Shown in pieces: positions 33,890 to 42,959 of a stretch of 52,812 nucleotides of DNA. The position numbers and the translations under genes were made by a program. The number at the start of each line of letters is the position of its first letter. Position 1 is the stretch's first letter. The stretch comes from an uncultured Opitutales bacterium (lineage in GTDB: Bacteria; Verrucomicrobiota; Verrucomicrobiia; Opitutales; Intestinicryptomonadaceae), in the NCBI GenBank assembly GCA_900545715.1, contig URAJ01000013.1, positions 1-52,812 of the forward strand, given 5' to 3'. A model generated the notes under the pieces. That model made no database searches, was not told where the DNA came from, and was given only the letters and a program-made list of their open reading frames with translations.

Positions 33890-34867
33890 ATGGCGGCCGA
33901 CTCCACAATCGATAAAGAAAAAAATATTCCACCTTACGAGGGTATGTTTAGCGCCATCGTTCCATGCCGCGACGAGCGCGAAGCTCTGCCGATTTTCTAC
34001 GACGAATTTATTAAAGTAATGGATTCTGCAGGCGCATCGAACTTTGAGATAATTTTTGTCGAAGACGGCTCGAAAGACGGCACCCTTGAATTTCTGCGCG
34101 AATTGGCCGCGCGCGACAAACGCGTAAAGTACATATCCCTTTCCAGAAATTTTGGCAAAGAGGCTGCCATGTACGCAGGTCTGCGCGAGGCAAAAGGCGA
34201 TATCGCCGCCATCATGGACGCCGATTTGCAGGACCCCCCCTCGCTGTTGCCGAAAATGTTCGAGATAATGCGCGAAGATTGTTGCGACAGTGTTGCAACA
34301 CGCAGAAAAAACAGAACGGGCGAGTCTGCTGTCCGCTCGTTTTGCGCGCGCGCTTTTTACAGAATTCTCAATTCTTTGTCGCCGTTAAAATTTGTGGAGG
34401 GCGCGAGGGACTTCCGCCTAATCAACCGCAGGGTAATTGACGCCATTTTGGAAATGCCGGAGTACAACCGATTCATAAAGGGAATGTACGAATGGGTGGG
34501 CTTCAAGACAAAATGGCTGGAATTTGAAAATGTCGAACGGTGTGCTGGCAAAACCAAGTGGTCGTTTATGGGGCTTGTGATGTATTCGCTCGACGCTCTT
34601 ACTTCATTCTCAACGATACCGCTTGTTATTGCGGCGGCAATCGGAATATTCTTTTGCCTATTTTCAAGTGTTGCCATTGTAGTACTATCCATAAGGCAGT
34701 TGATATATCACAACTCGGCGTATGGATGGACGTCTATGATTTGTGTTATTTTCTTCCTTAGCGGCATGCAGCTTTTCTGCCTCGGGATACTCGGACATTA
34801 TATGTCCAAGCTATATCTCGAATCGAAGCGGCGGCCTGTTTACATGATTAAGGAAAAAAATTTTTAA
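33890..34867 (+). CDS. GtrB/DPM-like polyprenyl-phosphate glycosyltransferase (GT2)
   Basis: This 325-residue enzyme would transfer a sugar from a nucleotide donor to undecaprenyl phosphate on the inner face of the membrane. The GT-A fold is marked by FSAIVPCRDE, FVEDGSKDGT, SLSRNFGKEAAMYAG and the metal-binding MDADLQDPP. Two membrane helices near residues 240-262 and 278-300 anchor the C-terminus, as in GtrB and ArnC/DpmA proteins. The product lipid-linked sugar could feed the exopolysaccharide locus 3 kb downstream or glycosylate envelope proteins. The start is preceded by a run of ten As and a G, with promoter-like TTGATA-N18-TAATAT ending about 12 bases before the ATG. Confidence 0.93.
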   Translation: MAADSTIDKEKNIPPYEGMFSAIVPCRDEREALPIFYDEFIKVMDSAGASNFEIIFVEDGSKDGTLEFLRELAARDKRVKYISLSRNFGKEAAMYAGLREAKGDIAAIMDADLQDPPSLLPKMFEIMREDCCDSVATRRKNRTGESAVRSFCARAFYRILNSLSPLKFVEGARDFRLINRRVIDAILEMPEYNRFIKGMYEWVGFKTKWLEFENVERCAGKTKWSFMGLVMYSLDALTSFSTIPLVIAAAIGIFFCLFSSVAIVVLSIRQLIYHNSAYGWTSMICVIFFLSGMQLFCLGILGHYMSKLYLESKRRPVYMIKEKNF

Positions 34868-35425
34868 TTCCTTCGATTGTGCTGGGAGTTGCCGCGCGTT
34901 CTATTGCGTGCGGGAAAGAGATGTGCAATATTTGCGGCGTTAGCCGCTAAAATATTTTTATCTTCTGCTATCCGGTTTCCATTCATAAAAACTTTCGGGC
35001 GGTTGCTGTATTGTATTCTTTTTCCGGCTTATTTGGATATTATAGGACTCTAATTCTTTTTCACAGTTGCCGCGATATGGTATTCTGTATGGCAGAATTA
35101 TAAAAATGTTGAAATTCTCATTTTGTGACTCGGCGCTTTTTTTGCGATTGCTTTTCCCGCATGTTAAGAGCTTTTAAAACGGATTTTAAATTTTCTTTTT
35201 GTGCGCGCCGCAGGATTTTTTATTTTGCAGTGTAAAGTTAAATACCAGTCTCGTTATCCGCAATTTTTTGCGGGTAAATTTTCGATAGATTTAGTACGGC
35301 ATTAAAAGGCAATCTTCTCCAATTCTTCCGCAAGGTGAAATGCAGAGTTTTTCCATTTGCCGAAAATATAAAAAAATTGCGCCTCCCCATTGTGAGGAGA
35401 GGCGCAAACTTTCGCCAAGAATCCG
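34868..35425. other. Long convergent spacer with small hairpins
   Basis: No gene is supported between the glycosyltransferase and transketolase. Visible structures are GCGGC-GTTA-GCCGC followed by an AT-rich run with five Ts (34934-34960, a weak terminator for the glycosyltransferase), ATTCTG/CAGAAT (35082-35098), and a 10-bp stem TTATCCGCAA/TTGCGGGTAA (35254-35277). The strong transketolase terminator sits at the right end (35371-35407). Confidence 0.5.
35371..35407 (-). terminator. Transketolase terminator
   Basis: The stem TTGCGCCTC/GAGGCGCAA is followed on the minus strand by a run of Ts. It starts 19 bases after the transketolase stop. Confidence 0.9.
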
Positions 35426-37390
35426 TTATCCGAGGAGGGATTTTGCGTTTATGCCAAAAGCTTCAAACAACTCGGGACCGTCTGCCGAAAAACCAAAGTC
35501 GTCGGTGCCAATGACTTTGCTGGCGTATTTATACCACATGCCGGTGACTCCCGCCTCGATGGCTATCCTGTTCTTGCAGTCGGGCGGAAGGACTTCCTCT
35601 TTATATTGGGTGTCCTGCCGCTCGAAAAGCTCCATGCACGGCATTGAAACTACGCGCGTCTGGGGCTCTATCTTGCCAGCCTCCACTGCGTACTGAAGTT
35701 CCGAGCCGGTTGCTATGATTATCTTTTTGAGCGTTCCCGTTTCGCGCTTTGCAATGTATGCGCCGCGCAACGTGCCGAGTCTGCGCGCTTCAAGCGGAAT
35801 ATCGTTTAAAATCGGCAAATTTTGCCTCGATAAAATGAGCGCTGTTGGGCCGCTTTTCCTCGAAACGGCATGGGCCCATGCGGCGGCGCACTCCTCCGAG
35901 TCGGCAGGGCGCATGACGTCGAGCCTCGGAATGCTGCGCAGCATTGACACGAGTTCCACGGGCTGGTGGGTCGGCCCGTCGAAGCCAACTCCGATGGAGT
36001 CGTGCGTAAACACGTATTGCATGCGCAGGCGCGAAAGTGCTGAGACTCTTATTGAGCCCATCATGTATCCGGCGAACGTCAAAAATGTTGCGCAGGACGG
36101 CTCAAACAATCCGTAATAGGCGATTCCGTTAGTAATCGCTCCCATTGCGTGTTCGCGAACCCCGAACCATATATTCCGCCCGTCTCTGATGTCGGCTGAA
36201 AAATCGCCGAATCCCTTCAAATAGTTTTTCGTGGAGCCAAACAAGTCGGCAGCCCCCGTCACCATGTACGGAAGCTTGGCGGCCAGTGTATTCATCACAA
36301 TTCCGCCTGACACGCGGGTTGCGCTCTTGTCGTCAGTCGGGAACGGAGGAATGAGTTCCAGTAGTTTTTCCGCGGACTCGGAATACCTCTTTGTGGCACA
36401 TGCCTTCAACTCGTCGGCCTTCTCTGGATTGGCGTTTTTCCATGCGTCAAAGAGGGCGTCCCATTCGGCGGATACTTTTGCGCGCTCCGCTTTTACTTTA
36501 TTAAAAAATTCGTATGTCTGTGCCGACACCGAGAATTTTTCGGCGGGCAGCCCCATATTCTTCTTAGCCTCGTCCGCAAATTTCGCGCCGCCCTCGCCGT
36601 GGCCTTTCGCGGAATTTTCAACTTCCGGAATGCCCTTTGCAATGACAGTCTTAAATATTATGAGCTTGGGTTTGCCGGAGCCCGAATTTTTGGCGTCTGT
36701 AAGAGCCTTGCGGATTGCGGGAATATTGTGGCCGTCGCACTTCGAGACTTCCCAGCCGTAGGACTCAAAGCGCATTGCCGTGTTTTCCGACATTGTCTTC
36801 GAGGCGTCGGCGTCGAGCGTGACATCGTTGGAATCGTACATCAGCACGAGGTTGTCGAGCTTCAAAAGTCCCGCGATTGCGGCGGCTTCGGCCGATATGC
36901 CCTCTTGCATGCAGCCGTCGCCGGCGAGGCACCAGACTTTGTGGTCGAATATTTTTGCGTCCGAAGTATTGAAGCGCGCTTCCGCCATCTTTTCGGATAT
37001 TGCCATTCCGACGGCGTTGCCGATGCCCTGTCCGAGGGGGCCGGTTGTAGTTTCTACGCCTTCAGTTTCGCCGTATTCGGGGTGCCCGGGGGTTTTCGAG
37101 CCTTTTGCCCTAAATTTTTTCAAATCCTCTATCGAGAGGTTGTATCCGGATATGTGCAGCCAAGAATACAGAAACATACTGCCGTGGCCTGCGCTCAAAA
37201 TAAATCTGTCGCGGTTGGGCCATTGGGGCCGCGCGGGGTCGCACTTTAAAATTTCGCCGAAAAGAACCGCGCCTATCTCGGCGCAGCCGAGCGGAAGCCC
37301 AAGGTGCCCAGACGAACGCGCGGCTATCGCGTCTATCGCCAATCCTCTCGACTCGTTTGCGGCCTTTTGTAGAATGATATCTCTTTCCAT
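35426..37390 (-). CDS. tkt: Transketolase
   Basis: Transketolase moves two-carbon ketol units between pentose-phosphate-pathway sugars using thiamine diphosphate and a divalent metal. The 654-residue protein shows the N-terminal histidines in SSGHLGLPLG, the TPP motif GDGCMQEGISAEA, and TTTGPLGQGIGNAVG. The pyrimidine domain contains GVREHAMGAITNGIA, with the catalytic Glu, and the C-terminal domain is complete. A Shine-Dalgarno AGGGAG lies ten bases before the ATG at 37390; the frame extends 15 codons further but without support. It is a single-gene unit, divergent from the polysaccharide export gene. Confidence 0.97.
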   Translation of the reverse strand: MERDIILQKAANESRGLAIDAIAARSSGHLGLPLGCAEIGAVLFGEILKCDPARPQWPNRDRFILSAGHGSMFLYSWLHISGYNLSIEDLKKFRAKGSKTPGHPEYGETEGVETTTGPLGQGIGNAVGMAISEKMAEARFNTSDAKIFDHKVWCLAGDGCMQEGISAEAAAIAGLLKLDNLVLMYDSNDVTLDADASKTMSENTAMRFESYGWEVSKCDGHNIPAIRKALTDAKNSGSGKPKLIIFKTVIAKGIPEVENSAKGHGEGGAKFADEAKKNMGLPAEKFSVSAQTYEFFNKVKAERAKVSAEWDALFDAWKNANPEKADELKACATKRYSESAEKLLELIPPFPTDDKSATRVSGGIVMNTLAAKLPYMVTGAADLFGSTKNYLKGFGDFSADIRDGRNIWFGVREHAMGAITNGIAYYGLFEPSCATFLTFAGYMMGSIRVSALSRLRMQYVFTHDSIGVGFDGPTHQPVELVSMLRSIPRLDVMRPADSEECAAAWAHAVSRKSGPTALILSRQNLPILNDIPLEARRLGTLRGAYIAKRETGTLKKIIIATGSELQYAVEAGKIEPQTRVVSMPCMELFERQDTQYKEEVLPPDCKNRIAIEAGVTGMWYKYASKVIGTDDFGFSADGPELFEAFGINAKSLLG

Positions 37391-37564
37391 ATTTATTTTC
37401 TCCCTTAAAAATACTTTCGGGGAATTGATTTTCAATGTTTTTTTCCTCGCGTTTTAAGTATTTTCCCGCGGTTTGCAAGTTTGCAACGCTTGCTGCCGCC
37501 GATTTTTAAAATGCCTTAAAAAACTGTTGAAATTGTCGAGAGATTTTAGATACTTAAGAAATAT

Positions 37565-38140
37565 ATGACTACAATTTTTAAAAAAGTTTTGCTTTTGTGC
37601 GCGTGTTTTCTGCCGTTTGCGCTTTTCGCGCAAAATAAGGTGACATACAAGCTTAGGCCGCTTGATGTTATCGAAATGCGCGTATTCCAAGAACAGGATA
37701 TGGATACTCTGTGCAGAGTCAGCGCAACCGGTGAAATTGTTCTCCCCCTTATAAATAACGTAAAAGTTGCGGGTCTATCACTTCAAGAAGCCCAACGTAA
37801 AATTAAGGAACTCTACGAGAAAGACTACCTCGTAAACGCCAATGTCAGCCTCTTTATAAGAGAATATGCGCCGCAGCGCGTGTATGTAAACGGACAGGTA
37901 AATAAACCAGGTGAAGTCATCTTCCCGCCTGAGGAGCAGATGACGCTATCCCGCGCTATCGCAGGCGCCATGGGCACTACGCGCATTGCCGGCCAAAGGT
38001 CGATAAACGTCAAGCGCAGGATGCCGGACGGCAGCATAAAGGTCTTTGAAGTGGACCTAAAGGCAATTCTTTCCGATAAAAATGCTAAGGATTTCCAGGT
38101 TTATGATGGCGATACCATAGAAGTCCCCGAAGCTTGGTAA
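37565..38140 (+). CDS. Polysaccharide export protein (Wza-like, single SLBB)
   Basis: This 191-residue periplasmic or outer-membrane-associated protein takes part in secretion of capsule or exopolysaccharide. A signal peptide (MTTIFKKVLLLCACFLPFALFA) precedes the Poly_export domain (about residues 25-100, with YKLRPLDVIEMRVFQEQDMD and VSATGEIVLPLI), then one SLBB domain (VYVNGQVNKPGEV to DGDTIEVPEAW). Full Wza is about 380 residues with more SLBB repeats and a C-terminal helix, so this is a short type common in Bacteroidetes-like and verrucomicrobial clusters. A cysteine lies in the signal peptide (LLLCAC), so it may be a lipoprotein. The Wzc-like gene follows after a 125-base gap holding the scar of a second copy. 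Confidence 0.92.
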   Translation: MTTIFKKVLLLCACFLPFALFAQNKVTYKLRPLDVIEMRVFQEQDMDTLCRVSATGEIVLPLINNVKVAGLSLQEAQRKIKELYEKDYLVNANVSLFIREYAPQRVYVNGQVNKPGEVIFPPEEQMTLSRAIAGAMGTTRIAGQRSINVKRRMPDGSIKVFEVDLKAILSDKNAKDFQVYDGDTIEVPEAW

Positions 38141-38151
38141 TTAAAGCCTTA

Positions 38152-38211
38152 TATCCTAACGATGGAGATAGCATAGAGATTCCCGAAGGAATGCTATATT
38201 TTATTCATTAA
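38152..38211 (+). pseudogene. Remnant of a second SLBB export protein
   Basis: Directly after the export gene, a frame ends in NDGDSIEIPEG-MLYFIH-stop. Its DGDSIEIPEG matches the DGDTIEVPEA at the end of the intact gene, both in protein and DNA (GATGGAGATAGCATAGA against GATGGCGATACCATAGA). The fragment lies in a different frame from the intact gene and has no start. It looks like the last 20 codons of a deleted tandem paralogue, left by unequal recombination between duplicates. Confidence 0.65.
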
Positions 38212-38265
38212 AGACAATAGTGATTTACCCTGTATATCTAATTTACACCCACTAAATTTCTCATT

Positions 38266-40644
38266 ATGGAAAATTCCGACCCAAAGAATAACCCGGGACA
38301 AAAAACCGTAAAAAGAGTTATAAAAAAGAGGATAATATCTGACGCATCCGGAGCTTACGGCTATGGCAGCGGCGGCTACGGCGGCGGTTATGGAGGCTAC
38401 GGCTATGGTGGCGGCTACGGTGGCGGTAACAGCGCCGGCGGCGGTGGGGCAGCGGAACGCCCCAACAGAACCTTCCGCGATTATATGATGATTCTTCGCG
38501 AAAGATGGGCGTATATCGTTATAACTGCCTTTATTATTTTAGCGGGTGTCATTCTTTACACCTTGCGCGTCACCCCGATTTATATGTCCATGGCAAGGGT
38601 TCAGATATTGCGCGATGCAGACGTTGCAATCGACGGCCCGGGCTCTACTGAAAAAAGCCGAAACTTTACAATTCTCTCAATGGAGGACTTTAACACACAA
38701 GTTAAAATCCTCGAAAGCAACGAAATCATAAGGGCGGTAAAGTCGCGCATGAAGGAGGACGAAATAGTCCGCTTTATGGCTCCGTATAACGATATGTTCA
38801 CCCTCGGCCCACGCAAGACTGAGGAGGAATTGCTCGCGGAAAACCGCACTATCGCGCCTGAGAGAATGTCGCTCATAATCCGCATTGTATTTGAGCATCC
38901 GGATCCAGACATGGCGGCTACTATTGCCAACCTCTTTGCTCAGGAATATTTGAACTACACCCACCATACTCGCGTTCAGAAAATTCTCGACAGCATTGAC
39001 GAACTCAGAATAAAAGTCGCCCAACAGGAAGCCAAAGTTAAGGAGCTTGACAAACGTCTTGTAGAATACCGCGAACAATACAAGGCAATTTCCCTCGAAA
39101 ACCTCGACGACGTTGACAGAAATGAGTTGAGGGATTTGAATACAATTCTAACATCCGACAAGCGCGCTTTCGACTCGGCCTCAACCCAGTGGAATCTCGT
39201 CCAAGAATTTAAGCGGGAGGGCAAGCCCCTGACAGACCTTCCCTTTATTGCGGAGCTTCCGCAGATAAGCAAACTTCTCACAGATAGATCGACTCAACAG
39301 GTGTTTGTAGCTTCTTCCGAGAAACGCTACAAAGAAAAGCATCCGCGCATGATAGAGGCTCGCAAGGCGCTCGACCAGCTCAATAAGGAGATTGATGTAG
39401 CGGTGGGATCGGCCGAGCAAAAAGTTCAGGCTGCGTATGAGGCTGCCCGCCAAAATTACGAGCAGTCGCAAAAGAGACTGCTTGAAAAGAAAGAGGAGAT
39501 ACTCGACCTCGGAAGAAAGGCGATTGTCTATAAATCCATTGAACGCGAAAAGCAAGTTGCTGAAAGCATGCATGCGGGACTCATTGCTTCGATGAATGTG
39601 CGTCTCGCGCAGGTCAACCTCATAAACGAGGGTGCGAATATAATCGACAAGGCCTCTCCGGCAATCCGCCCGGTAAGCCCGAATATTCCGCTTAACATAA
39701 TATTGGGCATATTTGGTTCTCTTGCGGGCGGTGTCCTTGTAGCGTTTATTGTTGCGTTTATGGACGACAGGGCAAAGAGCGCGTACGACATTGAGTCGGT
39801 TGTTGGATTGCCTTTGCTTGGCGTCATTCCGCGAATCAGAAAGCTCAATTCTTCCGAAAAGGCGCAAGTCGCGGTCTCAAATGCTGACAGGGCGACTACC
39901 GAAGCTTTCCGCTCGCTGCACTCTATCCTAAAAGTCAATACAATCGCAAAAGACTCGAAAGTATTGCTCTTTACTTCGACAACCCCCTCCGAAGGTAAAT
40001 CGTTTGTCGTTACCAATCTTGCACTCATGTGCGCCATGCACGGTGAAAAGACTATTATAATCGACGCCGACTTGCGCCTGCCGGCAATGGCTAAAATTCT
40101 TGGAATTGAGTCTCAAAACGGGGTAGTGAGCCATATCGAAGACGGAAAGCCAATCGAGGAATGTGTAATTAAAGACTATTATCCGAACCTCGACGTCCTC
40201 CCTTGCGAAAAGCGCTCGCAGAATCCCACGCAGGCTCTCGGCAGCGAAGAATTTATATCAATGCTTGCTAAATTCCGGGAGCAGTACGACAGGGTCTTTA
40301 TCGACTCTCCGCCGGTGGGAGCCGTTAGCGACGCAATCGCACTTCTGCCGTATGTTGACGGTGTTGTGTATATTGTAAAATTCAATTCAGTTTCCCGCAA
40401 GGCCATACAGAAGAACATCAGAAGACTCATGGTTTCCAATGTGCCGATTGTCGGTGCCATTATGAATATGGTTCCGCAGGGAGCTGCTTCCGGATACAAC
40501 CTGAATTATTACGATAAGTCATACCAGAACTACTATACCTCGCAGGACGAGGAATCTGAGGACGAAATAATCGAGGAAGAAGATACATCGGAAGAAGAAT
40601 CTTCGCAGGAAAGCGATGCCGGGGAAGACGCCGGCAAAAAGTAA
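38266..40644 (+). CDS. Wzc-like chain-length determinant / tyrosine autokinase with Gly/Tyr-rich N-terminus
   Basis: This 792-residue inner-membrane protein regulates polymer length and export of exopolysaccharide. Its Wzz domain is bounded by membrane helices near residues 82-102 and 475-497, with a coiled-coil periplasmic region between. The C-terminal BY-kinase has Walker A STTPSEGKS, Walker A' IIIDADLRLP and Walker B VFIDSPPVG, followed by a tyrosine cluster (YNLNYYDKSYQNYYTSQ, about residues 743-760) for autophosphorylation and a strongly acidic tail. Unusual is the cytoplasmic N-terminus: residues 29-61 consist almost only of Gly and Tyr (GYGSGGYGGGYGGYGYGGG). The export gene lies upstream, the PslG-like gene downstream, and a terminator follows directly. 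Confidence 0.94.
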   Translation: MENSDPKNNPGQKTVKRVIKKRIISDASGAYGYGSGGYGGGYGGYGYGGGYGGGNSAGGGGAAERPNRTFRDYMMILRERWAYIVITAFIILAGVILYTLRVTPIYMSMARVQILRDADVAIDGPGSTEKSRNFTILSMEDFNTQVKILESNEIIRAVKSRMKEDEIVRFMAPYNDMFTLGPRKTEEELLAENRTIAPERMSLIIRIVFEHPDPDMAATIANLFAQEYLNYTHHTRVQKILDSIDELRIKVAQQEAKVKELDKRLVEYREQYKAISLENLDDVDRNELRDLNTILTSDKRAFDSASTQWNLVQEFKREGKPLTDLPFIAELPQISKLLTDRSTQQVFVASSEKRYKEKHPRMIEARKALDQLNKEIDVAVGSAEQKVQAAYEAARQNYEQSQKRLLEKKEEILDLGRKAIVYKSIEREKQVAESMHAGLIASMNVRLAQVNLINEGANIIDKASPAIRPVSPNIPLNIILGIFGSLAGGVLVAFIVAFMDDRAKSAYDIESVVGLPLLGVIPRIRKLNSSEKAQVAVSNADRATTEAFRSLHSILKVNTIAKDSKVLLFTSTTPSEGKSFVVTNLALMCAMHGEKTIIIDADLRLPAMAKILGIESQNGVVSHIEDGKPIEECVIKDYYPNLDVLPCEKRSQNPTQALGSEEFISMLAKFREQYDRVFIDSPPVGAVSDAIALLPYVDGVVYIVKFNSVSRKAIQKNIRRLMVSNVPIVGAIMNMVPQGAASGYNLNYYDKSYQNYYTSQDEESEDEIIEEEDTSEEESSQESDAGEDAGKK

Positions 40645-40662
40645 TTCATTTTAATAAAATGT

Positions 40663-40689
40663 AAAACCCCGCAGTTGCGGGGTTTTTTT
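40663..40689 (+). terminator. Terminator after the Wzc-like gene
   Basis: The stem AACCCCGCA/TGCGGGGTT with a 2-nt loop is followed by seven Ts, 18 bases after the stop codon. Confidence 0.95.
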
Positions 40690-40943
40690 GTGATTAAAGA
40701 AAATCTATCGATTTAAGACGCGTCTTCCGTTTCTGCCTTTGACTGGCGCAATGTATTATCGGGGCGCAGCGCCTTTTAGATAGTTTTTAGCGCGGGGCGC
40801 AGTGGGCGGCGCGTTTTTCGTCGTCCCATAGCCGGATGTTGCTAAGCTTAAACTTGGTTTTGTACAATACGATTGACGCAGAATGTCTTATTGCTTATAG
40901 TTATGCCTCAAAGTAAAATGAATCTAAAAATTGCGAAAGACTA
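40690..40943 (+). other. Leader of the PslG-like gene
   Basis: This gap has GC-rich, partly repetitive GGGGCGCAG words at 40760-40810 (GGGGCGCAGCGCC and GCGGGGCGCAGTGGGCGGCGCG) with possible stem pairing but no clear terminator, and then the promoter at 40873-40901. No open frame is supported. Confidence 0.4.
40873..40901 (+). promoter_or_regulatory. Sigma70-like promoter of the PslG-like gene
   Basis: TTGACG (40873-40878) and TATAGT (40896-40901) are 17 bases apart, giving a leader of about 36 bases before the ATG at 40944. This shows that the hydrolase gene has its own promoter after the Wzc terminator. Confidence 0.6.
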
Positions 40944-42797
40944 ATGAAACTCATTGTAAAAATAGCTGTGCTCTCATATTTAATATGCGCCCATTTTGCC
41001 CAGGCTGACAGACTTTCCGAACCATACGGAATATGCGCACACATAAGCCGTTCGGGCGAGCGTCCGCACATAGACAAAACTTTGTCGGCGGCAAAAGATG
41101 CGGGAATCTCATGGATTAGAACCGATCTGGACTGGGTCGGAATGGAGTTTCAAAAGGGGAAATGGAAGTTTTCGCACATAGATTCAATGTTGGAGAAAGC
41201 AAGAGCGGCAAACGTAAAAATTTTGCCGATACTCGCCTATACGGTTCCTTGGGCAAGCCCGGCATACAAGCACTTAGACGAATGGGGTAATTATGTAAAG
41301 ACAGTTGCTACCCGCTACAAGGACGACTTCTATTTTTGGGAGGTTTACAACGAACCAAACGTAAAAATATTCTGGAAAGAAGACTCCCCAAAAGGAGCCG
41401 ACTACGCGAAATTGTTGGAAAGGTCGTGGCGCGAAATAAAATCGGCAGATCCGTCGTCAAAGGTTTTATATTCGGGAACTGCCGGAGTGCCGCTCGATTT
41501 CATAGAGGACTCTCTGAAGGCGGGCGCCGGAAAATATTTTGATATAATGAATATCCATCCCTACAACTGGGGCTGGGGCGGCAGGCCGGAGGCGATAGCA
41601 GGCGAGGTCGAAAAACTTAGAAAATTGATGGATAGGTACGGCATCGGCGACAAGCCTATATGGATAACAGAAGTTGGTTGGCCCACCTCTGCCGTAGCAA
41701 GCGTAGAGGAGCCTGCGATTGCTGCTCTTAAACGAATCGGCATTGACAGCTCAAAAATTGTCGTTTCTGTGGTGTCGGATACCAAAGCGGGATATGATGG
41801 GGTTAAAAACCTAAACTATGTAGGTTTGGACAAGATTTTTAAAAGTATGCGTACTTTTGGGCTTTCGCAGATTAAGAGCCTCGACGTCAAAAAATTTCCG
41901 GTTCTAATACCGTCGTTAGGTGAATCTTTCCCGGAAAAATATATGGGGGATCTCGCAGATTATGTCGGACGCGGCGGAACCATTATTTTCCCGACAAACG
42001 GATTGCCGCTATTCTTTGCGCTCTCATTGGAAGGCGGAGCCAGAAAGACAGTAGGCGATCTTTATCTGAAAAAAATGGGAGTTGCTTGGGAGACTTGGTG
42101 GACAAAAAAAGGCGTTCCGGAAAAAGAGCAATACCAAAAGCCTGCGCCTGGATTCGAATCGGATTTCAATTTTGAAATGACCCGCCCGGCCTCGCGCTTT
42201 CTAACAACTGCCGCCCTCAAAAATGGCGACGAGTTTATACCGCTCATCGAGGCCGGTACAAAAGACTACAAGGGGGCAGTCGCCGGAATATATAAGTTTA
42301 AGGGCGCTGGAAATATAATCGTTTTCACAAACGCAAATTCGGTAATAACAGAAAACGCCCAAGCTCAAAATTTGGCAGTTGCCTACATAGTGGCGCTATC
42401 TTCGGGAGTTGATAAAATGTTCTGGTACAACCTCAGGGCTGGAGAATGGAAGACTTCAGACCCAGAGGCTAATTTTGGAATTGTCCACAAAGATATGTCC
42501 CCGAAGCCCGCATACAAGGCAATGCAGGTTTTGTCGAGCGTCCTTCCGGAGGGGGCAAGCCGCCCAAAAATATCAAGGTTTGGCGATGTGTATGTGGCGG
42601 AATGGACGAGGCCCGACTCGGTAAAAGTTTCCGCAATTTGGGCTCCTTTCAAAACGAAAATGAATCTTTTATTTGACGGAAACGTAAAGTCGGTAGTCGA
42701 TTTTATGGGAAAGTCCTACCCGGCATCTATTCCTGAGTACGCATCTGCAAGCCCATTTTACATAGAGGGCGTATCCAATGCTCGGCCGAGAAATTGA
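40944..42797 (+). CDS. PslG-like secreted glycoside hydrolase (GH39-like) with inserted domain
   Basis: This 617-residue exported enzyme has a signal peptide (MKLIVKIAVLSYLICAHFAQA) and a clan-A TIM barrel with the acid/base Glu 137 in VYNEPN and the nucleophile Glu 243 in WITEVGWPT. The pattern resembles PslG and other GH39-like hydrolases from exopolysaccharide loci, which trim or release polymer during export, and its place next to the Wzc-like kinase fits that role. Unlike simple PslG, residues about 255-370 form an extra alpha/beta segment (KIVVSVVSDTK, VLIPSLGESF, YVGRGGTIIFPTNGLPLFF) like the glutaminase-type domain of GH42 enzymes. The barrel then closes with FWYNLRAGEW and a C-terminal beta domain. 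Substrate is inferred to be the exported polysaccharide. Confidence 0.82.
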   Translation: MKLIVKIAVLSYLICAHFAQADRLSEPYGICAHISRSGERPHIDKTLSAAKDAGISWIRTDLDWVGMEFQKGKWKFSHIDSMLEKARAANVKILPILAYTVPWASPAYKHLDEWGNYVKTVATRYKDDFYFWEVYNEPNVKIFWKEDSPKGADYAKLLERSWREIKSADPSSKVLYSGTAGVPLDFIEDSLKAGAGKYFDIMNIHPYNWGWGGRPEAIAGEVEKLRKLMDRYGIGDKPIWITEVGWPTSAVASVEEPAIAALKRIGIDSSKIVVSVVSDTKAGYDGVKNLNYVGLDKIFKSMRTFGLSQIKSLDVKKFPVLIPSLGESFPEKYMGDLADYVGRGGTIIFPTNGLPLFFALSLEGGARKTVGDLYLKKMGVAWETWWTKKGVPEKEQYQKPAPGFESDFNFEMTRPASRFLTTAALKNGDEFIPLIEAGTKDYKGAVAGIYKFKGAGNIIVFTNANSVITENAQAQNLAVAYIVALSSGVDKMFWYNLRAGEWKTSDPEANFGIVHKDMSPKPAYKAMQVLSSVLPEGASRPKISRFGDVYVAEWTRPDSVKVSAIWAPFKTKMNLLFDGNVKSVVDFMGKSYPASIPEYASASPFYIEGVSNARPRN

Positions 42798-42959
42798 CGT
42801 ACGTTTGCAAACGCTTGCGCGATTAAAAAAACTTATGCGAGATTTTCAGTTGGCGCGGCAGGGCAGGCGATAAATTTCTTAAAAACGCGCGCCAAATGCC
42901 GCGCTACACTGCCGATTTTCCGAAAAAATAATAGAAATTCTAAAATTATATTAAAAAAC

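Noticed and set aside
34868..35425. Hidden gene in the long spacer before transketolase
   Set aside because: All frames are short or broken, with no start signals; only small hairpins are seen.
36231..37457. Several long frames antisense to transketolase
   Set aside because: They are shadows of a well-conserved gene and have no start signals or protein features.
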